From assembly GCF_000014145.1 (NCBI RefSeq), contig NC_008255.1:1241501-1305500 (forward strand): a stretch of 64,000 nt of DNA. The letters are read 5' to 3'. The notes beneath the pieces were generated by a model. It was not told the DNA's origin. It saw only the letters and a program-made list of their open reading frames with translations, and made no database searches. Source of the stretch: Cytophaga hutchinsonii ATCC 33406 (GTDB taxonomy: Bacteria; Bacteroidota; Bacteroidia; Cytophagales; Cytophagaceae). Position 1 is the first letter of the stretch. Each line of letters begins with the position of its first letter. Below are positions 19,088-28,033 of the stretch, in pieces. Both the position numbers and the translations under genes were made by a program.

Positions 19088-21160
19088 CTAATATCCGCCA
19101 TTAAGCTTTCGTATTACCCATTCACAACTGGCCAATGCAATCAGCAGGAATAAGATCCACGGAAGGTTGATGATTTCATTTAACGTTTCCTGAGAACGGA
19201 TAATCGTTTTGAATTGCTTTTCTTTTATTGCCGCGATCAGTGCATCACTTTCATTGATGGTGAAAAAAGCACCATTGCTTTTATTCGAAATAGATTTTAA
19301 TAAGTTAAAATCAGCTTTGATTGATTGCGCCTCAAGGCTGGTTTTTCGGATGATGAATTCACCGCTGCTTTTTTCAAGCGTACCATTTAACGTTGTTGTT
19401 GCAAGATAGCGGTATACCCCTTCCTGCAGGCCGTTTACTTCAAAACGGTTATTGCCAGGGCTTGTAGCAAACGAGTAGTTAAATACTTTTCCTGATTCAT
19501 TTTTTATCTGAAGCGCAATCTCTGTTCCGTAAATACGTTCCATTAAATCATTATATAATTCAGCTTCAAAATAAAGATGTTCGCCGCTTTGCAGATCATT
19601 TACCGTTGGGTATACACGGAACTTACGTTTGTCGTTTTCGCTTGAAATGTACTGCACACATTTCTGAATGAATTCGTCGAAGGCTGCTGTATTCTGTTGT
19701 GTCTGCTGATTGTGTAAGCGCCACTGCCAGATGCCTTCGCCGGCCAATACCATAGTTTCTCTGTTTGCTGCAATACTCAGCAACGGTTTTGTTGTACTTA
19801 CTCGTCCTACACGCTGGAATAAGATTGCCAAACCATCCTGTTTTAATTTGTATTCTCCAAAATGACACTGCAACGGCGGTGCGCTGTTTAGTAATTCCTG
19901 CATGCCTAACGGCATAATGAAACGATCAAAGGAACTGTTTACTTCGCCGAATACAAGATCTTTTTGTGCACTGCGCGTTTGTATCTGCATCAACGTGTTC
20001 ACCTGATTGAAATTTGGAATAGCCGTCTGGTTGCTGATGATGTACCACTTAGGTGTTTTCATGGCAACCAGTGCATCGAATTCTTTTTTACCGGCAGTAG
20101 TTTCGTCCGGGAAGTGATGGAAAATAATGAGGCTGTACGCAGCGGATTTATATTCTGAAATGCCTGGGATGAAAACCGACACGTCAATATTTTCCTTTGC
20201 AGACAAAGCACCCTGTATGGCTTTAATATCCGGGTGCGGGGACGGTGCGGCGATTAATACTTTTTGTTTGTTGTCAACAATATCAATGTACACATGCTGA
20301 ACATTATTTTCTGTGGTGAATTCACCCGCCAGCGGAACTATTTCAACAACGTAATGCTGAATACCAACAACATCCGATGAGGTACGGAATTCAACCGGTA
20401 TTTGCTGTTCACTTTTAGTTAAATTTATTTTCCTTGATTCAAGCACGTTACCGTTGTGTTTGAGCTGTAGGGTTGCTGTATTGTTTGAAAACCCTTTTTG
20501 TGCGATCTCCGCAACGATGGGGAAATCATTTCCTTTAAAAGCAAGTTTGTTGTGGATCGCAGAAACCAGCCGTACATCTTTCTGATCCGATGTATCGCCT
20601 ACGCCAATAGTAAATACCGGTGCAGTAGAAGGAGTAATACTCGGGTCCATTCCCACATTATAAATACCATCTGAAAGTAAAATACTTGCAGCTATATTGC
20701 GTCCGCTTTCTTCCTGTTTCGGCTCCAGCAGCAAGGCATTTAAATTTGAGGAAGGAAATGTAAATGTTACAGGATCATTTTCCTGTTTACCTGAAAAAGA
20801 ATACACGCTGGTTTCAATACCTTCATTGTTTAATGCCTGCTTTATTTTGTCGATGGTTGTAAGCCAGCTCAACCGTTGCGTTGAATCACTTGTCAGTTTA
20901 AGGGATGAAGAATTGTCAATATGAATAAGTACCGTTGGTTTTTCTTTTGTATTTTCAAAATAACGGATAACCGGACCGAATAATAAATACACAAGAATAC
21001 TGACCAATACAAAACGTAATGCCGCAAGACTATAATTTGTGCGTTTTGTCCAGAGTGTCTGAACCCTGGAATATAACGTATATGCGTATGCTGCACCAAT
21101 GGCAAAACAAAGAAGGATAAACCACGGAGAGCTCGATGCGTAAAGTGAAATGCCGTTCAT
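19088..21160 (-). CDS. VWA-like membrane protein
   Basis: A 690-residue protein anchored by two N-terminal transmembrane segments (about 13-30 and 47-64) and one at the C-terminus (LPWILFLLIALASCEWVI). After the second segment comes VLIHIDNSSSL, a von Willebrand A-type start with a DxSxS MIDAS triad (D82, S84, S86). The middle holds beta-rich sequence typical of BatA-like or uncharacterised Bacteroidota VWA proteins, and a stretch resembling a glutamine-amidotransferase-like fold (SLIIFHHFPDE). Periplasmic or surface protein-protein interaction is likely; the partner is unknown. Confidence 0.75.
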   Translation of the reverse strand: MNGISLYASSSPWFILLCFAIGAAYAYTLYSRVQTLWTKRTNYSLAALRFVLVSILVYLLFGPVIRYFENTKEKPTVLIHIDNSSSLKLTSDSTQRLSWLTTIDKIKQALNNEGIETSVYSFSGKQENDPVTFTFPSSNLNALLLEPKQEESGRNIAASILLSDGIYNVGMDPSITPSTAPVFTIGVGDTSDQKDVRLVSAIHNKLAFKGNDFPIVAEIAQKGFSNNTATLQLKHNGNVLESRKINLTKSEQQIPVEFRTSSDVVGIQHYVVEIVPLAGEFTTENNVQHVYIDIVDNKQKVLIAAPSPHPDIKAIQGALSAKENIDVSVFIPGISEYKSAAYSLIIFHHFPDETTAGKKEFDALVAMKTPKWYIISNQTAIPNFNQVNTLMQIQTRSAQKDLVFGEVNSSFDRFIMPLGMQELLNSAPPLQCHFGEYKLKQDGLAILFQRVGRVSTTKPLLSIAANRETMVLAGEGIWQWRLHNQQTQQNTAAFDEFIQKCVQYISSENDKRKFRVYPTVNDLQSGEHLYFEAELYNDLMERIYGTEIALQIKNESGKVFNYSFATSPGNNRFEVNGLQEGVYRYLATTTLNGTLEKSSGEFIIRKTSLEAQSIKADFNLLKSISNKSNGAFFTINESDALIAAIKEKQFKTIIRSQETLNEIINLPWILFLLIALASCEWVIRKLNGGY

Positions 21161-21164
21161 AGAT

Positions 21165-21197
21165 AAAAGAAATCCTGCACCGTTAAGATGCAGGATT
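21165..21197 (-). terminator. Terminator of fabG
   Basis: Inverted repeat AATCCTGCA (21171-21179) / TGCAGGATT (21189-21197). Read on the minus strand it is followed by the T-rich TTCTTTTATCT. It lies about 100 bases after the fabG stop and just before the VWA-type gene start. Confidence 0.65.
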
Positions 21198-21217
21198 GAA
21201 GATAAAAAGAATTTCGC

Positions 21218-21292
21218 AAAACCTATGAGGTTTTCTAAATAGAATAAGTGATAATTCAGTTTATAGATGAAGTTATTAAAACCTCAGAGGTT
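21218..21292. repeat. Pair of AAAACCT palindromic repeats
   Basis: AAAACCTATGAGGTTTT (21218-21234) and the related AAAACCTCAGAGGTT (21278-21292) lie 43 bases apart between fabG and its terminator. The second has a different 3-base loop. Both look like members of a short dispersed palindromic family; no other function is evident. Confidence 0.55.
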
Positions 21293-21296
21293 ATAA

Positions 21297-22043
21297 CTAG
21301 GTCAGCATTCCGCCATCAACCTGTAATACCTGTCCGGTAATGTATGTTGAAAGATCTGATGCAAGGAATACACAGGCATTCGCTACATCTTCACTTTTTC
21401 CGGCACGTTTCAACGGAATTCCGTTTTCCCATTCAGCTTTCACTTTCGGGTCCAGTACTTCCGTCATTTCTGTTTCAATAAAACCCGGGGCAATTGCGTT
21501 TGAGCGGATGTTGCGTGAACCCAATTCCTGCGCTACTGATTTTGTGAAACCAATGATACCTGCTTTAGAGGCAGCGTAGTTTGTCTGGCCGGCGTTACCG
21601 CTGATGCCCACAACAGAAGTCATATTTATAATAGAACCTGCTTTCGCTTTCATCATTGGTTTTAATGCCGCTTTTGTCAGGTTAAATACCGATTTTAAAT
21701 TTACTTCCATAACAGAATCCCATTGTTCTTCTGTCATACGCATTAATAAGCCATCTTTTGTAATACCTGCATTGTTTACAACAATATCAAGCTGTCCAAA
21801 GTCTGCTAATACGGAAGTTACTAATTCTTCTGCTTCTGTATATTTAGATGCATCTGAGCGGTATCCTTTTGCTTTGATACCCAATGCCTGTAATTCTTTT
21901 TCTAATGCCTGACCTTTTTCAACGCTTGAAAGATAGGTGAACGCCACATTAGCACCTTCCTGTGCGTAACGCATCGCGATCGATTTTCCTATGCCTTTTG
22001 ATGCTCCTGTTACCAGAGCAGTTTTTCCACTAAGTAAGCCCAT
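21297..22043 (-). CDS. fabG: 3-oxoacyl-ACP reductase FabG
   Basis: A 248-residue short-chain dehydrogenase that reduces 3-oxoacyl-ACP with NADPH in fatty acid synthesis. The nucleotide-binding motif TGASKGIG (12-19), NNAG (90-93), and the catalytic N115, S143, Y156 and K160 (YAASK) are all present, as is the C-terminal YITGQVLQVDGGM typical of FabG. Length is standard. It has its own strong promoter just upstream (22072-22103) and a terminator downstream. Confidence 0.95.
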   Translation of the reverse strand: MGLLSGKTALVTGASKGIGKSIAMRYAQEGANVAFTYLSSVEKGQALEKELQALGIKAKGYRSDASKYTEAEELVTSVLADFGQLDIVVNNAGITKDGLLMRMTEEQWDSVMEVNLKSVFNLTKAALKPMMKAKAGSIINMTSVVGISGNAGQTNYAASKAGIIGFTKSVAQELGSRNIRSNAIAPGFIETEMTEVLDPKVKAEWENGIPLKRAGKSEDVANACVFLASDLSTYITGQVLQVDGGMLT

Positions 22044-22071
22044 TGTATGTTTTTTATTAATGTATTGAGGT

Positions 22072-22103
22072 CAAAGATACCTTCAGAAATTACAAATTCC
22101 AAA
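22072..22103 (-). promoter_or_regulatory. Consensus Bacteroidota promoter of fabG
   Basis: On the minus strand: TTTG (22100-22103), exactly 20 bases, then TATCTTTG (22072-22079). Both boxes match the Bacteroidota primary-sigma consensus with ideal spacing, and the -7 box sits 28 bases before the fabG ATG. The best promoter match in the window. Confidence 0.8.
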
Positions 22104-22363
22104 GAACAAATTCCAAATAGTTCAGCCTAAGGCCTAAAGCTAAATGCTTAAAGCTTTGCGCTTTTAACTTCAGCTCTGAAACACACAGATTGTGGCGAAA
22201 TTACCATTGATTCTACCATCAATTCCCAAAAAGTTAAGTGAGGTAGATAAAATCAAGAGAGAAAAAGCATCAAGCATTAAGTATTAAGCCCGATCAAACA
22301 AGAGAGGTAATTAATTCGTAAACAGTTGATTGAGGAACAATTCCGCATTTTCTGGCCGATTCC
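22104..22363. other. Intergenic region between divergent fabG and lpdA
   Basis: No gene seen. Two AATTCCAAA words occur at its fabG edge (22095 and 22110 areas), the same words as in the hairpin at 11131. There are also AAGCT-rich stretches (near 22136-22156) without a clear dyad. Promoters for both flanking genes lie at its ends. Confidence 0.5.
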
Positions 22364-22393
22364 TTTCTTATAAGGCTAAATCCCTTAAATTTG
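22364..22393 (+). promoter_or_regulatory. Predicted lpdA promoter
   Basis: TAAATTTG (22386-22393) is a perfect -7 element; TTTC at 22364-22367, 18 bases upstream, is a weak -33. The -7 box lies upstream of ATG 22418 and excludes the longer upstream TTG start. The spacer contains TTATAAGGCTAAA (22368-22380), identical to 13 bases of the satD operator. Confidence 0.6.
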
Positions 22394-22417
22394 CACCGTA
22401 ATTATAGATTTAAAGAT

Positions 22418-23812
22418 ATGTCAACAAAGTTCGATGTTATAGTGATCGGTAGCGGTCCTGGTGGATATGTAGCTGCAATTAGAGCCTCTCAATTAGGTAA
22501 AAAAGTAGCTGTAGTTGAGAAAGCAGAATTAGGTGGTATTTGCTTGAACTGGGGATGTATCCCTACAAAAGCTCTTTTGAAAAGTGCACAGGTGTATGAA
22601 TACATCAAACATGCAAAAGAGTATGGTATCAATGTTGGAAACGCGGAAGCAGATTTTACAGCTGTTGTAAAACGCAGCCGTGACGTTGCTGCCGGCATGA
22701 GCAAAGGTGTTCAGTTTTTAATGAAAAAAAATAAAATCGAAATCATTGCAGGTTTCGGTAAACTGGTAAAAGGTAAACAAGTTGAAGTAACAGACGATAA
22801 AGGCAACAAAAGTCTGTACGGAGCTGATCACATCATTTTAGCAACAGGTGGCCGCGCGCGGGAATTGCCGAATGTTAAGATCGATAACAATAAGATCATC
22901 GGTTACCGTAAAGCCATGGTGCTTGAATCTAAGCCTGAGAGCATGGTGATTATGGGTTCCGGAGCGATTGGTGTTGAGTTTGCTTATTTCTATGCAACAA
23001 TGGGCACTAAAGTTACGATTGTTGAATACCTGCCAAACATTGTTCCGGTTGAAGACGAAGAAATTTCTAAGCAATTAGAAAAAGAATATAAGAAGATGGG
23101 CATTAACATTATGACCGGTGCCGCTGTTGAATCCGTAGATACAGCAGGTAAAGGTTGTAAAGTAACCGTTAAAAAAGGTGATGCTACAGAAGTTATTGAA
23201 TGCGATATTGTACTTTCAGCGGTAGGTGTTGCTACAAACCTTGAAGGTATTGGTCTGGAAGATGTAGGCGTTGCTACAGACAAAGGCCGTGTATTGGTTG
23301 ATGATTATTACAAAACAAATATCCCGGGAGTGTATGCAATCGGAGATATTGTTAAAGGTCCTGCGCTGGCACACGTTGCTTCGCATGAAGGTATTATATG
23401 CGTAGAGAAGATCGCAGGTTTGAATCCTGAACCGATGGATTACGGCAATATCCCGGGTTGCACGTACTGTACACCAGAGATTGCTTCTGTAGGTTTAACG
23501 GAGAAAGCAGCAAAAGAAAAAGGATACGAATTGAAAGTAGGTAAGTTTCCATTCTCAGCATCCGGTAAAGCAAGTGCTGCCGGTGCAAAAGAAGGTTTTG
23601 TTAAAGTTATCTACGATGCAAAATACGGTGAGTTGTTAGGTGTTCACATGATTGGCGCAAACGTTACGGAGATGATTGCAGAAGCAGTTGTAGCACGTAA
23701 GCTTGAAGCAACAGGTCATGAGATCATTAATGCAGTGCACCCGCACCCGACAATGTCTGAAGCGATCATGGAAGCTACAGCGGCAGCATACGGTGAGGTG
23801 ATTCACTTATAA
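22418..23812 (+). CDS. lpdA: Dihydrolipoyl dehydrogenase
   Basis: A 464-residue FAD enzyme, the E3 subunit that reoxidises dihydrolipoamide in 2-oxoacid dehydrogenase complexes and the glycine cleavage system. Visible: FAD motif GSGPGGYVAA (11-20), redox disulfide GGICLNWGCIPT (C42, C47), NAD motif GSGAIGVEFA, second FAD motif GVYAIGDI, and the active-site HPHPTMSEA near the C-terminus. ATG 22418 gives the standard start; the longer frame from TTG 22391 would begin inside the promoter. It is not beside E1/E2 genes, so it is probably shared by several complexes. Confidence 0.95.
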   Translation: MSTKFDVIVIGSGPGGYVAAIRASQLGKKVAVVEKAELGGICLNWGCIPTKALLKSAQVYEYIKHAKEYGINVGNAEADFTAVVKRSRDVAAGMSKGVQFLMKKNKIEIIAGFGKLVKGKQVEVTDDKGNKSLYGADHIILATGGRARELPNVKIDNNKIIGYRKAMVLESKPESMVIMGSGAIGVEFAYFYATMGTKVTIVEYLPNIVPVEDEEISKQLEKEYKKMGINIMTGAAVESVDTAGKGCKVTVKKGDATEVIECDIVLSAVGVATNLEGIGLEDVGVATDKGRVLVDDYYKTNIPGVYAIGDIVKGPALAHVASHEGIICVEKIAGLNPEPMDYGNIPGCTYCTPEIASVGLTEKAAKEKGYELKVGKFPFSASGKASAAGAKEGFVKVIYDAKYGELLGVHMIGANVTEMIAEAVVARKLEATGHEIINAVHPHPTMSEAIMEATAAAYGEVIHL

Positions 23813-23840
23813 GATAATACGAGCAAGTTATATTGGAGAA

Positions 23841-23869
23841 AGGCGCTGCAGAAATGCAGGGCCTTTTTT
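23841..23869 (+). terminator. lpdA terminator
   Basis: Stem AGGCGCTGCA / TGCAGGGCCT (one mismatch), GAAA loop, followed by a T-run; 28 bases after the stop. Confidence 0.85.
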
Positions 23870-23918
23870 GTTTGAACCATCATTTTAAACATGTTCCTGA
23901 TTTATGTGAATCTATGTG

Positions 23919-25073
23919 TTATTCAAACCTTGAATAAAAGTACCGGTTGATCCAGGGTACATTCGCCAGCCGGATCATCAAGTTGATGAACCAGACGCGG
24001 TCGCTGATCAGGCGCTGTAATACATAATGCTGACGGAACCGCTTAAACATTTTTTTGTGAATGCGCTGATCGTAGGCTTGCATACATGCTGCTGAAAAAT
24101 CCGTGCTTTCAAAGCACCTGATGGCCTGTTCCGCCGCATACTTGCCACTCTCCATGGCTGTTTCAATGCCTTCTCCCGTAACCGGGTCAATCAGCGAAGC
24201 CGCATCGCCGCACAACATAAAATGCGCTCCTGAGATAGGCAGTTTCCTTGAACCCAGCGGCAGTCCAAAACCTTTTACAGTCTCCATTGCTTCCGCATCT
24301 TTAAACCGTTCTTTTAATTGCGGAACAGATTGTATGATCTCCTGCAGACTTTTTTTCAGATCAATTTTATTTTTTGAAATGATAGCTGATAAGGCGCCAA
24401 ACCCTACATTTGCTTCCCCGTTCTTCAAAGGAAAGATCCAGAAATAACCGGGAAGAAAATCCTTGAGAAAAAAAATCTCAAGTTCATTACCGGCAGTATC
24501 ACTGATATTACGGTAATACTGACGCACCGCGCCAACATAATGCTTGCGGTCCAGTTTTAAATGTGTAAGCTGCCTGGCCGCAACAGAGTGTGCACCGTCA
24601 CAGCAGATCACTATAGCAGCATGCAGTATTGTCCCATCCTGCAAAACTACTTCAGCGCCTGAATTATCAATACGTACATCCGTTACCTTTGCCTGTTGAA
24701 AAACTTCAATGTTTTTTGCATTCGCTTTTTCAAAGAGCCAGTTATCAAAATCCAGGCGTTTGATACAATGTCCGCGTTTTGAAAAATTCAATACGATAGA
24801 ACGAAATTCAGGACTATATACACGCGCTTTATTCACTACCGTTTTTTCTGAATAGAGCAGCAGTTCCTGTTCTAAGGAGGGATCAATCTGTTTAAGCACA
24901 CGTTCTGCAACGCAGGATAATGCGTCTCCGCATATTTTATCCCGGGGAAAAAGCTCTTTTTCCAGTAAGGCAACAGTAAGGTTGCTTTTCTGAAGAGCAA
25001 GTGCAGCCGTAGATCCGGCAGGGCCTGCACCTAAAATGATTACATCAAACGATGTATTGGATGTAGGCTTCAT
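23919..25073 (-). CDS. Geranylgeranyl-reductase-family FAD oxidoreductase
   Basis: A 384-residue flavoprotein. The N-terminal FAD motif is DVIILGAGPAGSTAALAL (9-26), followed by LEKELFPRDKICGDALS, the GGR-family CGDA block, and CCDGAHS. The GDAASLIDPVTGEGIETAMESG segment near residue 290 is the second FAD-binding motif. Members reduce double bonds of isoprenoid chains, or act as halogenase/hydroxylase-like enzymes; in Bacteroidota the substrate is usually unknown and may be a menaquinone, carotenoid or flexirubin-type precursor. Divergent from murI. Confidence 0.85.
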   Translation of the reverse strand: MKPTSNTSFDVIILGAGPAGSTAALALQKSNLTVALLEKELFPRDKICGDALSCVAERVLKQIDPSLEQELLLYSEKTVVNKARVYSPEFRSIVLNFSKRGHCIKRLDFDNWLFEKANAKNIEVFQQAKVTDVRIDNSGAEVVLQDGTILHAAIVICCDGAHSVAARQLTHLKLDRKHYVGAVRQYYRNISDTAGNELEIFFLKDFLPGYFWIFPLKNGEANVGFGALSAIISKNKIDLKKSLQEIIQSVPQLKERFKDAEAMETVKGFGLPLGSRKLPISGAHFMLCGDAASLIDPVTGEGIETAMESGKYAAEQAIRCFESTDFSAACMQAYDQRIHKKMFKRFRQHYVLQRLISDRVWFINLMIRLANVPWINRYFYSRFE

Positions 25074-25438
25074 ATAAAAGGAAGTTAATAAAATGAGCTT
25101 TGTATGTTATGGGGAACAAAGCATGTATACAATATAGGAAATGTATGTGTGCTGCAATTTATTCAAAAAAAATATTTTGATCTGTACGTTTTTATTCATG
25201 GAATAATCATCATTTAGCTATCTATTGCTCAATTTACTGTTCTGTCATGTGTAAATCTCATATGTATAAGATCAGTATGATTGCTTTTGCAAGGGCATTA
25301 TATTGAGTCGCTACATTGTGATGAACATGTATGCATGCATAATCTGTATGCAACATCAGGGATGAAAAAAAGTCCGGCTGATAGTACATTCTGAACTTTC
25401 TCCTTTATATTTATAGTACAATAATCACGCTTTTCTGC
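25074..25438. other. Intergenic region between divergent genes
   Basis: No gene seen. A possible promoter for murI is TTTG (25286-25289), 22 bases, TACATTG (25312-25318), which would leave a leader of about 115 bases. Several ATGCAT/TGTATGC words occur, with no strong hairpin. Confidence 0.35.
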
Positions 25439-26239
25439 ATGCACCAACCCATTGGCATCTTCGACTCCGGCGTCGGAGGCCTAACTTTATTGGATAAACT
25501 TGTTCACGCACTTCCTGCAGAGTCATTTGAATATTACGGCGACAGCGGCAACTGTCCGTACGGTACGAAGACGATAGAAGAGATCAGGCAGCATACCATA
25601 CGCATCATGGATTATCTGATGCAGAAGCATTGTAAGATGATCATTGTTGCCTGTAATACCATTACAACAAATATTATTGATCAGCTGCGCAGTATATACC
25701 CTATGCCGATTGTAGGTATGGAGCCGGGTACCAAGCCTGCTTATGCCAGTTCGGCTAATAAACGTATCGGAATTCTGGCAACTGCAGGCACTATTAACGG
25801 GCAGTTGTACAACAGGACGTTGGAAAGCTTTAACGACAAGGCTTTTTTTATCAGTCAGATTGGTGCCGGATTGGTTGAACTTATTGAGCAGAATATTATT
25901 GAGCAGGCGCGTATGATGCAGCAGCTGGAGCCGCTGTTAAAACCAATGATTGATGCCCATATAGATACGCTGGTGCTTGGTTGTACGCATTACAATTATC
26001 TGACCAATGTACTTGCCGGCATGTTTCCGTATCCTATCGAAATCATTGATACAAGAGATGCTGTTACCAGGCAGGTGCAACGGATCCTGCAGGAAAAAGC
26101 ATTGAAGGCAACCGGTACTGAAAGGTCTGTAACCATTACCACAACAGGCGACATGGAGATGTTAAAGCAGATATTGAAACGATTACATCTGAACGACGAA
26201 GTTGTTACCTTGGTTAAGGTATCAGCTTACAGCATGTAG
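25439..26239 (+). CDS. murI: Glutamate racemase
   Basis: A 266-residue cofactor-independent racemase making D-glutamate for peptidoglycan. Both catalytic cysteines are present: C72 in VACNT and C182 in LGCTHYNYL, as is D9 in GIFDSGVGG. The substrate loop reads YYGDSGNCPYG rather than the commoner GDTAxxPYG, so this belongs to a divergent branch. Monocistronic, with intergenic gaps of about 365 and 180 bases on either side. Confidence 0.92.
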   Translation: MHQPIGIFDSGVGGLTLLDKLVHALPAESFEYYGDSGNCPYGTKTIEEIRQHTIRIMDYLMQKHCKMIIVACNTITTNIIDQLRSIYPMPIVGMEPGTKPAYASSANKRIGILATAGTINGQLYNRTLESFNDKAFFISQIGAGLVELIEQNIIEQARMMQQLEPLLKPMIDAHIDTLVLGCTHYNYLTNVLAGMFPYPIEIIDTRDAVTRQVQRILQEKALKATGTERSVTITTTGDMEMLKQILKRLHLNDEVVTLVKVSAYSM

Positions 26240-26420
26240 CTTTTATTATTCCGGATTTGTAATGCGGAATCCGGATCATTACGGTTTGTAATCGTCTTAT
26301 GCAAACCCATGTCATTTGTTGTGTTACACCTGTTTCTCTGATTTCGATAGTACAAATATCGGGCAATACGATACGTTATGTTTCTTTCGCACATTAACTG
26401 CATTCTAATATAAACGCTCT

Positions 26421-26996
26421 ATGCATCATATAAATTCTTTAATAAACGTTTTCGAATCCGTACTGCCGCTTTCTGATACTGATAAAGCATTAATGGTTCA
26501 GCATACCTGTTTAGAGACGCTGAAAAAAGGAGCATTATATTGTGAGCAGGGCCGGGTCTGTAAAAAAATGGGGCTCGTGGTTGATGGTATATTTAAGGTC
26601 GTACGAACGAATGCTGCCGGTGAAGAGTATATTCTGTATTTTACAAATGAAGGTCATTTTGTGATCGATTTAGATAGTTTTTATACCCACACACCTGCGG
26701 AAGAAAAGATAGAAGCCTTAACGGAATGTGTTGTGATTACAATGACGAAAAACAGTTATGAATTTCTTGAAAAAGAAATTCCGGGTTTTCCCAGAATTGT
26801 AAGTACGCTTAAGGAGAAAGCATTGCTGGAGAAATATAAATTAAAAAGTGAAATGCTGGTAGACGATGCTGCCACAAAATATAATAAACTGCTGCAGCGC
26901 CAGCCTACCGTGGTGCAACGTGTTCCGCAAAGTCAGATTGCCTTGTTTCTGGGAATTACACCATACACGTTAAGCAGAATCCGCACCAGGAAATGA
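26421..26996 (+). CDS. Crp/Fnr-family transcription regulator
   Basis: A 191-residue regulator with an N-terminal cyclic-nucleotide-binding-like beta-barrel (about 25-115; GVVDGIFKV and YILYFTNEGHF) and a C-terminal winged helix (VPQSQIALFLGITPYTLSRIRTRK). No FNR cysteine cluster, so it is not an iron-sulfur oxygen sensor. Its stop is followed five bases later by the palindrome TTGCCATATGGCAA, in FNR geometry, upstream of the SDR gene, which is therefore its likely target. Similar small Crp-like regulators beside enzyme genes are common in Bacteroidota. Confidence 0.88.
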   Translation: MHHINSLINVFESVLPLSDTDKALMVQHTCLETLKKGALYCEQGRVCKKMGLVVDGIFKVVRTNAAGEEYILYFTNEGHFVIDLDSFYTHTPAEEKIEALTECVVITMTKNSYEFLEKEIPGFPRIVSTLKEKALLEKYKLKSEMLVDDAATKYNKLLQRQPTVVQRVPQSQIALFLGITPYTLSRIRTRK

Positions 26997-27000
26997 TTTT

Positions 27001-27014
27001 TTGCCATATGGCAA
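27001..27014 (+). promoter_or_regulatory. FNR-geometry operator upstream of the SDR gene
   Basis: TTGCCATATGGCAA is a perfect 14-bp palindrome with the TTGnn-N4-nnCAA layout of Crp/Fnr sites. Its centre is about 41 bases before the predicted SDR start of transcription, the class II activator position. It starts five bases after the Crp/Fnr gene. Confidence 0.65.
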
Positions 27015-27036
27015 CGCTTGTTCATGTTCTGATATC

Positions 27037-27044
27037 TACTTTTG
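27037..27044 (+). promoter_or_regulatory. Predicted -7 element of the SDR promoter
   Basis: TACTTTTG matches TAnnTTTG exactly. A 10-bp inverted repeat (CATGTTCTGA at 27023-27032, TCAGAACATG at 27061-27070) brackets it, with the right arm on the start codon. The -33 TTG (27018-27020) is closer than usual, as expected for an activator-dependent promoter. Confidence 0.55.
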
Positions 27045-27067
27045 AACTTCAACAACAAAATCAGAAC

Positions 27068-27808
27068 ATGTATAAATCAGAAAAGAAAACAGCGCTTGTT
27101 ACCGGAGCGTCAAAAGGCATAGGAGCAGAAATCGCGAAAGCGCTTGCCCGAAACGGATCAACCGTTATTGTAAACTATTCCACAGATAGAATCAACGCTG
27201 AAGCGGTTGTTAAACACATTCGTGAAAACGGAGGGGCGGCAACTGCTATTCAGGCAGACGTTACAAAAGCGGCAGAAGTAAAACGGTTGTTTGAAGAAGC
27301 CTGTCAACAGTTCGGTAAAATAGATACATTGATTAACAATGCAGGTGTCTATAAATTTGAACCCATAGAAGCAGTTACAGAAGAGGAATTTCACCGGCAG
27401 TTCAACAGCAACGTATTGAGTGTACTGTTGTCTGTTCAGGAAGCATTAAATTATTTTAACGAAGCTGGTGGAAGTATCATTAATATCGGTTCTGTTGCCA
27501 GTGTAAAAGCTACTCCGTCATCGCTGGTATATTCGGCAAGTAAAAGTGCCGTAGATGGAATAACCCGGATTTTATCAAAAGAACTTGGTCCTAAAAAAAT
27601 CCGCGTGAACGCAATCTTACCCGGCCCCACTCATACAGAAGGCAACCGGATTGCAGGTACACCTGTGGAAGAATATATTGCAGCACAAACACCGCTGGGA
27701 AGAATCGGACAGCCCGCAGATATTTCCATGCTGGCGGTGTTCCTGGCTTCAGACGATGCTTCCTGGATCACCGGACAAAAAATATGTGTGTCAGGTGGAT
27801 TTGATTAA
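27068..27808 (+). CDS. SDR-family oxidoreductase (FabG-like)
   Basis: A 246-residue classical short-chain dehydrogenase. Present: TGASKGIG (12-19), NNAG (90-93), catalytic S142, Y155 and K159 (YSASK), and the C-terminal WITGQKICVSGGFD. The ADVTK at about 63 and VNYST suggest NADP(H) use. The physiological substrate is unknown. A longer frame from ATG 26993 overlaps the regulator's stop (ATGA), but the operator, the -7 box and homology support ATG 27068. Probably controlled by the upstream Crp/Fnr protein. Confidence 0.9.
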   Translation: MYKSEKKTALVTGASKGIGAEIAKALARNGSTVIVNYSTDRINAEAVVKHIRENGGAATAIQADVTKAAEVKRLFEEACQQFGKIDTLINNAGVYKFEPIEAVTEEEFHRQFNSNVLSVLLSVQEALNYFNEAGGSIINIGSVASVKATPSSLVYSASKSAVDGITRILSKELGPKKIRVNAILPGPTHTEGNRIAGTPVEEYIAAQTPLGRIGQPADISMLAVFLASDDASWITGQKICVSGGFD

Positions 27809-27841
27809 TCACTACATTTTTTAAAGTATTCATCTTGGTAC

Positions 27842-27882
27842 AATGAAGTCAGTCTGCTTACGCGAGCCTGGCTTCATTTTTT
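27842..27882 (+). terminator. Terminator of the SDR gene
   Basis: Stem AATGAAGTCAG (27842-27852) / CTGGCTTCATT (27868-27878) with one G-T pair, followed by a T-run; 34 bases after the stop. Confidence 0.75.
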
Positions 27883-28033
27883 CAACAGGTATATTTTTTG
27901 GTATTAAATAACAGCTATTTCAGAAACGGCAGAAGAGCCTATGCTGTACTTTAAATTACCGGTATATGATTTTTAGTATCCTGTTATTTGTGTATACTTG
28001 TTTATAAGATGAGTTCAAAAATAATCAGGTTGC

